Source: Primula veris (lineage: Eukaryota > Streptophyta > Magnoliopsida > Ericales > Primulaceae). Taken from it: a DNA stretch of 64,000 nt. This document shows, piece after piece, positions 1 to 12,439 of the stretch. Within the stretch, counting starts at the first letter, position 1, and each line of letters opens with the position of its first letter. A program made the translations under genes and the position numbers. The DNA is taken from the NCBI GenBank assembly GCA_963682055.1, contig OY821740.1:37778795-37842794 (forward strand), read 5' to 3'. A model generated the notes under the pieces. That model made no database searches, was not told the origin of the DNA, and worked only from the letters and a program-made list of their open reading frames with translations.

Positions 1-1817
1 GCAAGAACTGAATTTATCCATTAAACCTTTCTCCTAACTCACTGACTGTATTCTCTATATATACTCATATATTTAATATAGTAATAATTAAGTATATACT
101 ATCAGGAAATACAATATGCATGCAACACCTAGCTTTCTTTTTTCATGTGTACTAGTGTAGATATCTATATTAGCAATCAATATCTCAAATGTTTCAACAT
201 TAAACATGCCAATAAACACAATTAGTATGGTTTTGAATATCATAAAATAAAGTTACATGTAACTCTTATTCTACTACAATAACACAACCGTAAATAATTT
301 ATTTCAACAAATGTTGATCAAAAACCCACCAGACAAAATGAAGCATGTCCATACAAGTCCTGTACTTAAACTACACAAATAAATCAGCCCGTATGTCTCT
401 ACATATTTACATATCAATTCATGCATATATACATAGAATAGAAAAAAAAAATGTAAAACAATACTGCTACTAAAACAATACACTAGGGATCATAAGAGAC
501 AATTAACACCAGGAAAAGGAACTTCACAAAACTCAAAAAAGGTAAACATACGAAAAACGTATTCGACAATTCAACCGGAAACATCAATTTGTTAAAACGA
601 AAGTTTGACCAAAAAGGATTTTCCAAAGAAATGTCTAAACAACGGAAATAATTTTCTGTTGATCCAAACACCAAAATTATTGTATTAACGTACGAAACAT
701 AAAAATATCGTTTAAGATTGTTGGGTACGTTGTAAATAAATACAATAATTTCTACGGAAAAGAAATGGACAAATAAACAGAAAATGGTTTCCTCAAATAT
801 ATAAATATCAATTACAAGAATTAACGTAAAATAATGTAAATGATACCGAAATGGACTAAAGTCCGAGACGAGGTAACTGCAAGCAGTTTCCCTTAAACGA
901 TATTTGCCCCGCCACCTCTGCTTCTGGCTACATGGGGCACTTCGTTCCCAAGGTACAACGTCTATCACATGTGACTCGGCGGAAACGGCACCGAGCCACG
1001 GTCGGGCCGTTGGTGGTGCGGTACTCTCTCTCTATATGTATGCATGTGTATGTGTGTGAATGTGTATGGCATGTATGTTATGTTTTCATGGAAAAGTCCC
1101 TTGAAAATGATGAAAGACCATCATATTTATGTCAAGTTTGTAACTCATGAAAGCCATCAATATGGGGGAGAATGAAAGTTTTTGTAACCACTAACTTAAT
1201 AGCATTCACTACATGAAAATTACACATTTTCCAACATTATATAAACCCGGGCAAGTATCGAGAATGTGAAACTGTGAATGCACAAGGTACCCGATTAAGA
1301 CCGGGACTAAACTATTAGAATTGAAAATTATTTAGTCGTCCGGTCCTGTACATATTCTTAAACATATGGCCATGAAGGTATACATATAGATGGGTACTTC
1401 AAGAGGATTAAATAATTTATCGTTGGAATCAAGGTCCTCACAAGTCACAATTGAAAATAGGAGAACGAATGGGCCAGTTATGACCATCGAATTTACAGAA
1501 AAATTCAACAGAATTACTCTTTAAAGTTTAAACACTAGTAATAAGAGTCTCATGTGTACGACGTTACATATGAATAGGCTTTTCAAAAGTTTAAAAGGCT
1601 CAATTCAATTGAAAATGCTTAGAAATAGGGGTGTAAATGAGCCCTGTTGAGCATGCCTTTGGAAAAAACCTTAAAATTATATTCACACTCGAGTCGTTTA
1701 TAAATGACTTGAACTGAGCCTGTTCACGAGCATAGTCTGAAAACTATTTTAATTTTGTTTAAATTGTTTCGCTCGAAAAAATCATTTTTCTACTTTACTA
1801 AAAAATACTTGGTAAAT
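1..1817. other. intergenic, no gene recognised
   Basis: AT-rich sequence without a recognisable gene. The only compositional exception is a GC-richer island at about 860-1020, open in several frames on both strands but matching no family I recognise. A CT/TATG-rich tract follows it at about 1024-1075. The 161-codon minus-strand reading frame across 483-968 is Phe/Ile/Tyr-rich and looks like chance translation of AT-rich DNA. Confidence 0.6.
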
Positions 1818-2810
1818 AAATTGTTTCTGCAGTTTTGTAACCTAAACTATAGTCATTATGCGATTTTATAATCCAAACTACGAGTTTCTCTTTTTAAGTA
1901 TCCAAACTAAGTGTTTTCCTCTAAATCAGTACCTTCCGTCCAAATTAACGAAAAAAGCTGACATCATCCAACATTTTTCATCCAGATTCAGGGGCAAAAT
2001 AGTCATTTTACTATTTTTTCGATATAAACTCATTGAATTTGATCCAAAGTCTTAAAAAAGGAAAAAAAAAACATATATACATATACATATATGAATATCA
2101 TCATCATTATATTTACATATATAAATATATACATATACATACAATTATAAATATATAAACAAGGGAAATTGGGGATTTTGATTAGTAAGAGATCGGCTCG
2201 ATTCCATTACAGGGTTTGGGTTCTCAGACGTTGATGATTCAATGATAGTGTTATTTTGGCTTATCGAACTGTGTGGTGGGGGTTTAAACCAACGATTGGG
2301 GAGTTATTGATTAGGTTAGCAATGGCTAAGGGGTTGGGTTTTGTGGGCCATGACGGTGGTGGAGTTTGGTTTAAGGACAATGGTGGAGCTCCCCACCGCC
2401 GAATATCATTTGCTGATCTGACCCATCTCCGGTATCGTTTCAGTGAGCTCCGATGTGATGGCTGTGGGCCCTACTTCCAGTGGAGGTTGGCGACGGTATG
2501 GTGGTGCAGACAATGAGATTTGTAACGTATCTCTGTATGTATATGTATGTATATGTATGTATACATCTATATGTATATATTTTTTTGGAGAATATTTGTA
2601 TGTATATGTTTGTATATATGTGTATGTATATCTCATGTAATAAAAGATCTTAAACGAGGGTATTTTTGTAAAACACAACTTTCCATAAAAAAAAATAACG
2701 GAATGTACTGATTTAGAAGAAAACACTTAGTTTTGATACTTCAAAAGAGAAACTCTTACTTTGAGTTACAAAATCGTAGAATGACTATAATTTAGGATAC
2801 AAATTTATTA
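1818..2810. mobile_element. element with long terminal inverted repeats and GC-rich core
   Basis: About 130 bases at the left end (roughly 1825-1955) reappear inverted at the right end (roughly 2690-2806). Both arms carry, in the same order, the blocks CTAAACTATAGTCATT, CGATTTT, GAGTTTCTCTTTT, AACTAAGTGTTTTC and TAAATCAGTAC, with scattered differences. The middle consists of an AT/TATG microsatellite and a GC-richer stretch at 2170-2520 that is open for 86 codons on the plus strand (2256-2516). Long TIRs enclosing a compositionally foreign core are typical of MULE-type elements, which sometimes carry captured host sequence. I recognise no transposase, exact ends are uncertain by about 10 bases, and I could not find a clean target-site duplication. 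Confidence 0.6.
2526..2640. repeat. TATG/TATATG microsatellite
   Basis: Degenerate run of TATGTATA units inside the long-TIR element, with a shorter related tract at about 2075-2160. It explains the Tyr/Val/Ile-rich and Tyr/Thr-rich translations on both strands here, which are not genes. Confidence 0.8.
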
Positions 2811-3388
2811 TATAAAGTGAAGAGTGTTTTATGTTTATTGATCGTTTCGATTATATTTTATAATTCTTACATAGAGAGACATCAAAAAATATATATATAT
2901 AGTAGTAATCCTTGGTTGAGCCTTAGCTCTAACTAGTCTTACTATCCACATTACACACTACACAGTATGAGGCATGGTATAGTATAATATTGAGTAGCAA
3001 AAAACCTGAAATAAATATGGCAATATATTTCAAAAATGACTGTAAAACGAATTAGCAAAAAATATATATGGCAGCAGCTGTCTTTACGCAGAAACTTGTC
3101 ACATTACGACTGTAAAACGAATTAGCAAAATTCAAAAAATGTAAGTTAACTTACTTTTGAACAGTATGAAATAAATGGATTACGACAGATTACATCAACT
3201 AAGAATATGTACTTTCGGAATCATATAGGGCATAAAAGAACATAGTAATAAGTCCACAATAAAAAGCACAACGTTATCTTAAAAACCTTGTAAACAAAAT
3301 AGAGCAACCTAATTCTTATGCAATTATAACACGAGAAAGAGTTAGGCATAGTTTTCATTTTCGACTTCTACTTAATATTGTATTCCTT
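2811..3388. other. 3' flank of the MPDU1 gene
   Basis: AT-rich sequence that probably includes the MPDU1 3' UTR. A 23-base block ending in TAAAACGAATTAGCAAAA occurs twice in direct orientation (3038-3060 and 3108-3130), 70 bases apart. Nothing else is recognised. Confidence 0.5.
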
Positions 3389-6300
3389 CTACTGCTTCTT
3401 CTTCCCTTTCTTAACTTGCTGCTTCTGGTACAAGACTATCTGGCTCAAGATGGCACCATTTGTCGCGATACCAATCACAGAACCCATGATGACTGTAAAC
3501 AAATTGAAGACGAATATAATGGATAGGCACAGAATGGTAAAATCCATCACCAAAATGGAAACCTTATAGATACAGTATATGTAAGACTTGAACTGAAAAG
3601 GGAGAAAACATACCACTTGTTGGAGCTTTTTCCTGGATGCTGGTGAAAACTCTTACTGAAGATGGGAAACAGAAATTAGTATAAAATGTTTATATCCAAA
3701 ATTGTTCAATTTGTCCATATTATGGCAACATAAAAAGATTGTACTAACCCATGGATCCTGCAAAGTTCATCAAAGAAGTCAAAAAGCTGAGTTCCCCAGT
3801 ACTTTTGCTCTGTTGAAAGCACAACATAGGAGTACCCACCCGATTAGAGTGACAAAAAACACCAAAGCAATTAAATCAAATGAATGGCTCAAAAGATAGT
3901 TTGAGTTTAAGACTAAAACGAGAAAGTCTTAAGCACAGAATACCGTAATGGTGATTATCAGTCTTTAGCTCTGAAAGGATACTACGAATCATTTGACATT
4001 TCTAAAGTTTAATTAATGAATTTATACTATACAGCAATTTAAGGAAGAAACAAGCAGTATAAAAATCAAAACTAAACATGGAAATTCAGCGCAGATGAAA
4101 AAGACTTTAAGAACACAATTTATTTCTGGTGTAAGATATAAGAACCTCTAAGAATAAACAAAAAATAGTGTTGTGTTCAGATTAAGCATTGAAAATGATT
4201 AGTGATTACAGATTGATTACATAGGCAACATCAAGCTTCCAATTAGGCGCTCAGGTTTTTGTAAATCAATACATGCAGGGATTTTCGCCTTCCGCAACAC
4301 TACTAAAGATTAAGATTGTAAATGTATAAGTTCGAATATACAATGTTAGAATTCTAGGGGTACAACAATTGGAAGCGAAGACATTTGAACTCATGAACAA
4401 CGCTATACGAACTAAACTTAATATATATGCTCTTGGTCGCAAATTGACCATGCACTAAATGCACTTTAAAGAACATTCTAGAGAAATCAAACCTTATCAT
4501 TTGCTTCCTATGGAAACGTAGAAGCAAAGTATAGAGAACTGAACACTATGTTTCAAAAAGAGACATCTGCCAGGTTTATTTTGATTAGTAGAAGCTTGTA
4601 CAACATATAGGAGTTCTCACGAGAAAAAACCATAGAAATGTAGCAAGGAATACTGACCATAGAAACATGAACATATGTATCATCAGAAGATAAGAAATTA
4701 ACATCAAACAATAGGAAGCTATTAAAGTATCAGACACTATCATTTGTAAGAAATACAGGAATCCCCAAGGAAAAGTCCTATTTAAAAGAACTGGACACAA
4801 AATTGAACTCGATGCTGAAGTTCACACAAATAACAAGTTACAGAGAATGTACAGTGGATGTGAAATAGCAACGAAAGAAATTCTTAAAAAAATATAAAAA
4901 AAGTGAAGCTATAATTTAAATCACCCAACCAGAACAACACGGAACTAATGATCTTCAAAAACATTCGAACTACGAACTTTAAAAACACATTTCAATATGT
5001 TTTCTTGTATTGAACACTAGGCTCTCTTTTTTTGCGACAGTGTAGATTCTTCCTTTTGATGATTTTATCAAGAACTATAATCGTGTTTTCTATGTGGCGA
5101 ACCGGAGGATATCAGTTGAAAAGCTGTTAATTAATTAGAACATGCCATTACGTTTACTTCCCTTCATTTTCTAAGAATATTAATTGTCAGAGTCAATTAA
5201 GTGGGTCAAATTACCAAAAACAAACACAATCATTGCAAAGATTGTCAAACACAATAAATCTGTATGCATCTGAGGCAAGCCCTCAATATGCATATCTATC
5301 ACCCGAATACATCTTGGGGGATATAATCCTATTTACGATACTACCACCTAAGATCTGTAATTATGTTTGATCCTCTCAGTGAGGATCTAAGTTTTTTTGT
5401 TTTTTTGTCGTAACTGCTACATTCCATAATCCGGATTTTGAAAGACGCCAAATGAGAAGACAAGAAGAGAATTATGTATGATCTGAATAACACGGGACCA
5501 GACCCCTTACCTTGCATAATTGAAGGGAGAATAACTTACCACCAAAAACAAAAACACACACAAATGAGTGGAGAGAGAGGGCAGCGTGAACTTACAGAAT
5601 AATTTTGCCAAATCTGAGGGACTCTTGCGCAGAAAAATATTGCATGTTGAGATGCCTGTAACAATAAAAAATCGATAACCATGCCACTTGAGTTTTAGAA
5701 AGACATTAAAATTAATATGCATCTATAGACACTACTCAAGGTATTAAACACCTATATTAGATTTTTTTTAAAGGTGGATGAGATATACACGGAATTGGAA
5801 TAGACCGGATCAATGGAATATAATCGAAACGAAAACCCATTAAATACTTACATATAGGGCTTCAAAGAGCATGGGATCAATTTGACCAGCTAAGATAGTT
5901 GGCGCCACAGCACAATATCTAGAACAACACACGTTCAGGAAATACAGGCATTATCAAATTCCAAATTAGGAATTAACATTCAAGACACAGGATGAAAAAA
6001 TTATTGCTACAGGTATGAGTTTAATTTTAAAACTAAGGAAACACAAAGGATACATTAAGGCCCTGACCCATGTCTTTGCTCCCAAGGGCTGAGAATAGTA
6101 ATAGATGATTCCAACCAGGATTATGGCTGCAGAAGGTATCATGACAAGAATGCATGTTAGATTCTTATGATTATCAAAGTTTGTAGTCAAACGCAGTCGT
6201 TAAGTTTAAACAACAATAAACAGATGCAAGTTTTCCAAAAGTTCATAATTTCACTCAGTAAGCAGATAGTGGTAATAGAAGAAATGAGTTTGCAGAAGTG

Positions 6301-8514
6301 CTACAAAAGTTAGCTTGACGAGGCAAAAAACCCTTCGGGTGTATATGACGTATACACATATCCAACGGAGGATTCAGTGGTGAACTACGGTTTCCATATT
6401 TTAAAAGCTCTATGCATCAAATTAAAAGGTTAATTTCACCATAGATCCTAAACATTACCGAATAACGAGGTAAACGCCATAATAGACACTGACAAATGTA
6501 CACTAATTCTAACAGTGCATTGCTCTATTCTAATTTCTAATTTACGGAAACTAGCAATAAAAAAGTTACCTTCTTTTTTATTTGAAAGTAAAAAATTTAC
6601 CCTGGATCAGTAGAAACGCCAATTCTCCATAAGCAGAGAATGGAAGACCTTTGTGAAGGCAATAAGCCAATGCAATGGTGTAACCAACAAGTTCGAGCTC
6701 AAAGGCCACGACACTTAAACCTCTCACACTTCCGTGCTTCAATATTTTTAAGATCTACAAAATAAACAGGAGAGGGGAATCAGATGAACAAGCTGAACTG
6801 AAAAAAAGTTCAAAGTAACATTTTATCATATTTCAACTGCAACACCCTAAATAAAGTTGCAGGATCACAAAGTTGAATTCATAAATCCTATTCACATATT
6901 TGTATTAATTTATTTATTGGAAGAACCACTCGAAATCTTGGTTTCAAAGGTTTAAACTTTTAAAGCCTTACTACCCAATGAAGACAGAAGCTGAAAATCC
7001 TATCTCTCAGCTGTCTCAGCCTCAGGTCATACCATGTTTACGATAGCTACTAGCTCAACGTTATGATTTTAAGGCTATGGATTTCTAAACTAAATAGCTA
7101 GTCCAATCAATTGTCTTCAAAGGGTAAAGTATCTAAAGCAGAAAAAGACATCCCCTTCTTTGTTTCCTGAATACTCAACTCAAGAAAACCTGTTACGAAC
7201 AAAAGAACCGGCTTAGAGTACCTTGATCTACCTGTTTCAATAGACTCAAGCTCCAATGAAAACGCATAGCGGCATAACTAAAGTACTACCATTGTGTAGA
7301 GTTAAATTACTGCACTAATACGTCATAAACCGGGATCGTTTCCACTCAATAGGTATCTTGAAGATCCTACCCACTTCTCTTTATGCATGCGTAAGCTCTT
7401 CTCAAAGAGTCGATAAATACAAAAGTTAAGTCTTAGTTGCACTTTTTGGATACATTTTTGTTTCGGTACTCTATTTTTTATAAATTTCTAATTACACTAA
7501 TACGCTTTCCAATTTCTGTCCACAAGATATCCGCTACACACTTTGGTTCCCAACCGAGATTTCCGTCCTGGTTAGCATGAATGAAAGTCCTTTTGATGGC
7601 TTCGTCAGAACTAGATGTTTTTCCATATCGAGACAATTACAACCTTGTTTTTTTTGCATACTATAAGCTTCGCGTTTTTGTCGTAAAAAGATAAGATTTT
7701 CTGGGGGTTTTCCTGAAAAAGCCAGAAGCTTTAAGCTAGTTCAATCCAACTTCATTTTCGCAACTTCAAAAAATCTAGGTTATTCGTTTAAAAAGTGGTA
7801 AATCAGAAAGCTCTAAAAACTACAAACACAGTTGCAATAATAAAACAAGGATAATATCACATAGAGACACACACACACACAGAGAGACAGAGAAGATACA
7901 TGCATATATGCGAGTAGATGGAATTTTATGGATCATTCCTTAAAATTCCAGAAGCTCCAGGCTTTTTCTCAAATTAAAAAAAACAAACTAATCTTTTCTA
8001 AAAATCTGCACCAAACAAGCCCACAATTCAACTCAAAGATGAAAGTAACCAAACAATCCCTAAGTTTTAAATAATAATAACACAATATACGTACATAAAC
8101 ACACACACACACATACATACATATGTATATAAACTGCAAAGTTGTAAAACGATGATAATCAAATAAACCCAAAATCAAAACGGAATAACGACGGTAATAA
8201 TACAATCACTAAACTTAGAAAATAATGATACATGCATACATCTGCCAAGTCAACCCAAGATCGAAATTAAATTGAAATGACGAAGGTAAGCATACAATTA
8301 CTAAAGTTAGATAATGATGATACAACACACACACACATAGATATAGATAAAGATAAATATAAATGACCTGGGGGAGTTTAACGGTGGTGGAAGCGGCGAC
8401 GATGCAATAACCAAGGAGCTTAGAAATAAGAGGCAATATACAATCTTTCTCCGGTATTTTGCCGTTACTTAACGACTCATATGCGCACCCAAAATCCATC
8501 CCCATTATCTCCAT
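3389..8514 (-). CDS. MPDU1: mannose-P-dolichol utilization defect 1 (MPDU1) homolog, PQ-loop membrane protein
   Basis: Eight exons on the minus strand: 8368-8514, 6601-6754, 6054-6126, 5852-5918, 5596-5655, 3749-3809, 3614-3655, 3389-3492. All introns are GT..AG and all phases agree, giving 708 bases, that is 235 residues plus TAG, the usual length for plant MPDU1 proteins. It resembles the Arabidopsis protein throughout, with motifs [18 protein letters not shown] (about 32-49), [20 protein letters not shown] and [10 protein letters not shown]. The two family-defining PQ dipeptides are at 48-49 and 160-161, each within a hydrophobic segment. The C-terminus ends KKKQ, a KKXX di-lysine signal that fits ER retrieval. 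The family is needed for normal use of dolichol-phosphate mannose and glucose in ER glycan and GPI assembly; how it does so is unsettled. The start chosen gives MEIMGMD; in-frame sequence continues upstream but is low-complexity 5' UTR. Introns 1 and 5 are about 1.6 and 1.8 kb. Confidence 0.93.
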
Positions 8515-8545
8515 TTTTCTTATTTTCTTCTTCTCAGCCTCAGGG

Positions 8546-8569
8546 TTATTATTATTATTATTATTATTG
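8546..8569. repeat. ATT/AAT trinucleotide microsatellite in the MPDU1 leader
   Basis: Eight or so ATT units followed by a T run, about 30 bases upstream of the chosen MPDU1 start codon, so probably in its 5' UTR. Read in frame it would give poly-Asn and poly-Lys, which is one reason not to extend the protein upstream. Confidence 0.85.
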
Positions 8570-8920
8570 CTTTTTTTTTTTTTACAGATTTTAAGTATAA
8601 TACAAATGTGGATCGCGACAGATAATAAACAGAATAATGTTTGCTCAACAACAAAAGAATTATTTAGTTCATTGGGGAGCTGAAGATAGAAAATTTGATA
8701 GAGAGTTACATTTTCCACTACAAATATTTTAAATACTTTATGCTTTCACCCTGTAAACCCAAACTATTCACACATGCCCACCCACACGATATTCATTATC
8801 TTTATCGTCTTCGATTGTAGCCTTTTGAATTAATGGTCTTTCCCTTCATTAATAATCTTCACTTTAATACAGTAAACTATACCGTTATATTACGAAAACA
8901 CAAAAAAATATTATTAGAGT

Positions 8921-9405
8921 TTACATATTAAAAAAATAAAAAATATATGTATTTAACCGATGAATAAATCGTTCCTGGAATTAGGTAAGTTGCATAAAAA
9001 GATAACCCGGAGAATGATAGTATAAAAATACAAAAGGTTTTATGTCAATAACCTTTTAAAATGCTTGACAAGTTCGAAATGCTTTGATTTCAACAGGATG
9101 GTATCCATATCGACGAGCTAATATGGACGCGCAAGTTAAAAAATTTGGTAGCAATACAAAAAATTAAGTCATCATCGCAAATAAACTTACATAAGTATTT
9201 TACATCATTATAAATTTATTGTAACTACATATATATTTTTGTAATGAAATGTATTTTATACCTATAACGAGGTGGATTTATAACTAACGGGACCATAAAA
9301 AACTACGAAATATGATAATAGAGAGTTTATTTTTATTTTAAACTGGTCCGAGTTGGGATCGGAATTTTTTATTATTATAGAGAAGTTATTTCTATATGAA
9401 GTATT
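8921..9405 (+). mobile_element. decayed pogo-like (Tc1/mariner) element fragment
   Basis: This segment is the reverse complement, with many differences, of much of the better-preserved element at 51583-52272. Shared landmarks are GAGTTTACATATTAAAAAAA, ATAACCCGGAGAATGATAGTAT, AAAAATTAAGTCATCATCGC and GGGACCATAAAAAACTACG. On the plus strand it still reads in patches like the C-terminal end of the transposase of that element (for example NPENDSI and AIQKIKSSS), but several stops interrupt it. Terminal repeats are not preserved well enough to fix the ends. Confidence 0.65.
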
Positions 9406-10618
9406 ATTATGGTCTTTTTTATTTTAATAATCTTAATTATCCATTCCTTTACTTTCATCATTTTAGACGTTTATTTACTTTTAGGCGCCTTATCCGAATC
9501 CATGCTCTTACATAAAATTTCATCTTCTTCGAAAAATTGTAACAAATACTCTATGGGTAAAACAACATTTCTTTTGCTTTAGACGACTTTGAGAATTTTC
9601 CATGCATAGAACACTTGGAGACATTTGATTTCCGATATACTCCCAATTTGTTGGGTATATGGATCTTTCCAAAATAAAAAATAGTTTCTTCTCTTATGTT
9701 TCTCAAACCTTTTTGCTTCTCAAACCTTTTTGCTTTTCTCTAGGATTATAAATATAGGGCATGTTGAGATGTTTCACAATGCGATGTTAAACAAACAATA
9801 CTCTGCTCCGATACCATAACAGAGTCCATACATTCACACTGAAAGACCTTAAATGAGACCAAGATGAACTCATATATAAAGCGCATGCTTAATCCATATG
9901 TACTCCATATGGGACAATAATAAACTCTAACATAAAAATTATGTAGCAATGTTAGTTAATTGTAGAAATGTTTCCAATTTCAGAATTTGACATGTATGTG
10001 TCTATAAATCGGCAGCCTAGCTAGCACGGCGAAATAGCCATTGATTTAATAGCAAAAGATCTTCTAATTGTCGATAAATAATTAAAGATGCTCGTTTTAG
10101 TAACGCAAGTGCGTAGACAGTTAAGTTTTGGTCAAACAACTTGAAAGTGGTCGGCATTTTTATAAATTGCAAAAATAAAAGCAAAAGATTGTTGTGAGAC
10201 TTCATGCCGGGGACCGATTCACACGCGCTTAAGCTGCGCTCATACAGGTCTAATATACATTTGAACTCTTATCCATACTAAAAAGTCAACTCAATAACTT
10301 GATTCGTCATTGATATATGTTAATATATCGCACTTCTCATATTGGGTCGATGTGGCATAATTTACTTTGTCAAAATTCTAGCAATTAATGATTGTGAAAT
10401 TTTCTAAGTGTAACAAGTACAACATTGATTGTGAAAATTTTTAAGTTCATGACGCTTTATCCAAAGTTACATTAACACATAATCAAAAAATTAACCGCAA
10501 AAACCCAAAGCCAAGAAAGATGTATTTGAAAATAAAATGCGATGAAATTCCTGATGAGCTTCTGGTCATTGAATTCCTCACTTCCACGTAAGCCTCCTCG
10601 ATCTCAGTGCTGTGGAAG
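9406..10618. other. intergenic, no gene recognised
   Basis: AT-rich sequence between the decayed pogo fragment and the Tyr/Pro-rich gene. It contains a short direct repeat around 9700-9735 (TTCTCAAACCTTTTTGC twice). Reading frames of 60-70 codons here carry no motif I recognise. The last part should include the 3' UTR of the downstream minus-strand gene. Confidence 0.5.
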
Positions 10619-12439
10619 TTAGTATGGGTGAGGCGGATAGGTTCCGGCAGGTGGAGCTCCAGGGTAGAGTCCTACTGATGAACCTGCATCAATACATGCA
10701 CAGTTATTCAAAAAAGTCAAATAGACAATACCTAAAGGTACTCTGACTTAATTAGTCTGTCCATTCTTAGACCTTAATCGGAAATATGGCATACATATCA
10801 TAGCTAAGTCTTGATCAGTTGCCCAATACTAATAACATCACAATTTCATATGTGAACTCATGTTTTAGTTATTACTCCAATGTAGACATGTCAAGTATTT
10901 ATAAAAGTGAAAAAGTCTAGAGCGCATGCACACACAATACTTCAGAGTTAAAGAGTATAAAAGATGTACAGTCTACTTACTGAATCACAAAACAGATTTT
11001 ATAATCTAAAAATTTGTAAAATATCAATAAAAATTATGTTAAAGCTAAAACAGTCCTAGCTAGTTAGCACTTCTTTTCAACACAAAGTAAGAAAATACTA
11101 AAAACACATCTTTACCTATTTGGAAATGGTAGACCGAATTTATGAGGAAATAAAAGTAGAGTTGGAAATAGTACTTGGAATCTCGATGTTCAATTTTTCT
11201 TTAATCATCTTGATTGATTGATAATAAAAGGAAAGGTAACAATAACACAAACCATAGTAACTAATTAATCATCTAGGAGAGAGGTCAACGGGAAACAAAA
11301 GTATGACCCGTATTGAAAGAAGCCTAAACAATACTAGAAAAGAAAGGAAAAACTGTACTGTAATTCATACTCCATCCGTTCTCATTTAATTGTTCATTAC
11401 GAAATTACGTGTAATTTTAACCGGTCAAGAACTTGTATCAAAATTGTCGGAATAAAAATTTTTAAAAGTTGATCATATAGTTCAAATGTTAAATTTTATG
11501 ATTAGATTTTGAAAAAATTCATTTTGACAATTTTGATATAAGTTATAAGGCGATTAAAATTACACGTAATTTCGTAATGGACAATTAAATGCGAACGGAG
11601 GGAGCACGTAGTAAGTCAAAATGTCAGATCGAGGCTCTAACACTTTTAAAATAGAAGCCTCTACGATCTAAATAAAAATGACGATTTGGCATAGACTCAA
11701 AGTCGTTTTGGCTACCAACTCTCTAATATTTGAATCGGTACTTATCTTATATGATAAGTATGTTATACAATTTAACTACCCCAAAGTAGTTTGGAAAAAA
11801 ACTCTAAACTATACAAGGATCTATTAGTGCAAGATAATGTTCATGCGGAATCAAATGCGTTTTAATTACCTTACAAACTCGTAAAATTATAAAAAAAAAA
11901 TTAGATACTTGTAGATCAATATACAGTAACCTTTCTAGTATGAATCTTCCATGGAAACGATTTAGTTAATAGTATTAAGTAAAAACTAATCATTTACCTC
12001 CAGGAGGGTAACAATTAGGACCCTGAGGGCCAGGAGGAAACGCTTGTTGTGGGTAACCAGCTGGTGCAGTCGGCTGGGGAGGATAAGCAGTTTGTGGTGA
12101 ATAAGTTGTCGAATTTGGAGGGTATGTCGGGTAATTACCCGAAGGATTATTTAGAGCGTTTGGAGGGTATGTTGGATAACCACCCATAGGGCTATTCATA
12201 GTGTTGTTATTAGGAGGGTATGATGGGTTATAGTTAGGAGTGTTTTGTGGGTATGTTGGGTACATAGACTGGTTTTGAGGGGCGCCATAAGGGGGTGGTG
12301 CCGATGGGTAGGCACCGGTGGCCGGAGGATACGGATATGTGGTTTGTGGTGGCGTTCCGCCGTAAGGGAGGAGGACAGTGGAAAGAGAAGCATTAGGTGT
12401 TGCATATGGACCTGTGTTAGGCATTGGTCCTCCTACCAT
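10619..12439 (-). CDS. tyrosine/proline-rich protein of unknown function
   Basis: Two exons on the minus strand, 11998-12439 and 10619-10683, joined at a phase-1 GT..AG intron of about 1.3 kb, give 168 residues ending in TAA. The protein is dominated by irregular YPP-type units (YPTYPP, YPPN, YPPQP, NCYPPGG) and ends GTYPPHPY. It has no signal peptide, no membrane segment and one cysteine, so it is neither a classical secreted extensin nor a CYSTM protein. It resembles the XYPPX-repeat tails found on several plant and animal proteins, which are usually disordered and can bind membranes or other proteins. The start at 12439 is the only ATG that includes the whole repeat; an upstream exon of a larger protein cannot be excluded. 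The long plus-strand frame opposite it is a shadow of the low-complexity coding sequence. Confidence 0.72.
11370..11604. mobile_element. Stowaway-type MITE in the intron of the Tyr/Pro-rich gene
   Basis: A 235-base element with terminal inverted repeats of about 50 bases. The left end begins CTCCATCCGTTCTCATTTAA and the right end is its near-exact inverse, finishing AACGGAGGGAG. Both arms contain TTACGAAATTACGTGTAATT. A TA precedes the left end; the expected TA on the right has changed to CA. The CTCC(A/C)TCCGT terminus and TA target are typical of Stowaway elements mobilised by Tc1/mariner transposases. It lies wholly within the intron. Confidence 0.9.

Noticed and set aside
483..968. 161-codon minus-strand reading frame
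   Set aside because: Phe/Ile/Tyr-rich composition expected from AT-rich DNA, no motif, no splice or promoter context; only the first 40 or so codons overlap the GC island, which is reported separately.
8515..8718. Upstream extension of the MPDU1 frame
   Set aside because: It would add poly-Lys and poly-Asn from a microsatellite and hydrophobic AT-rich translation, absent from the family; the ATG at 8514 gives the family length.
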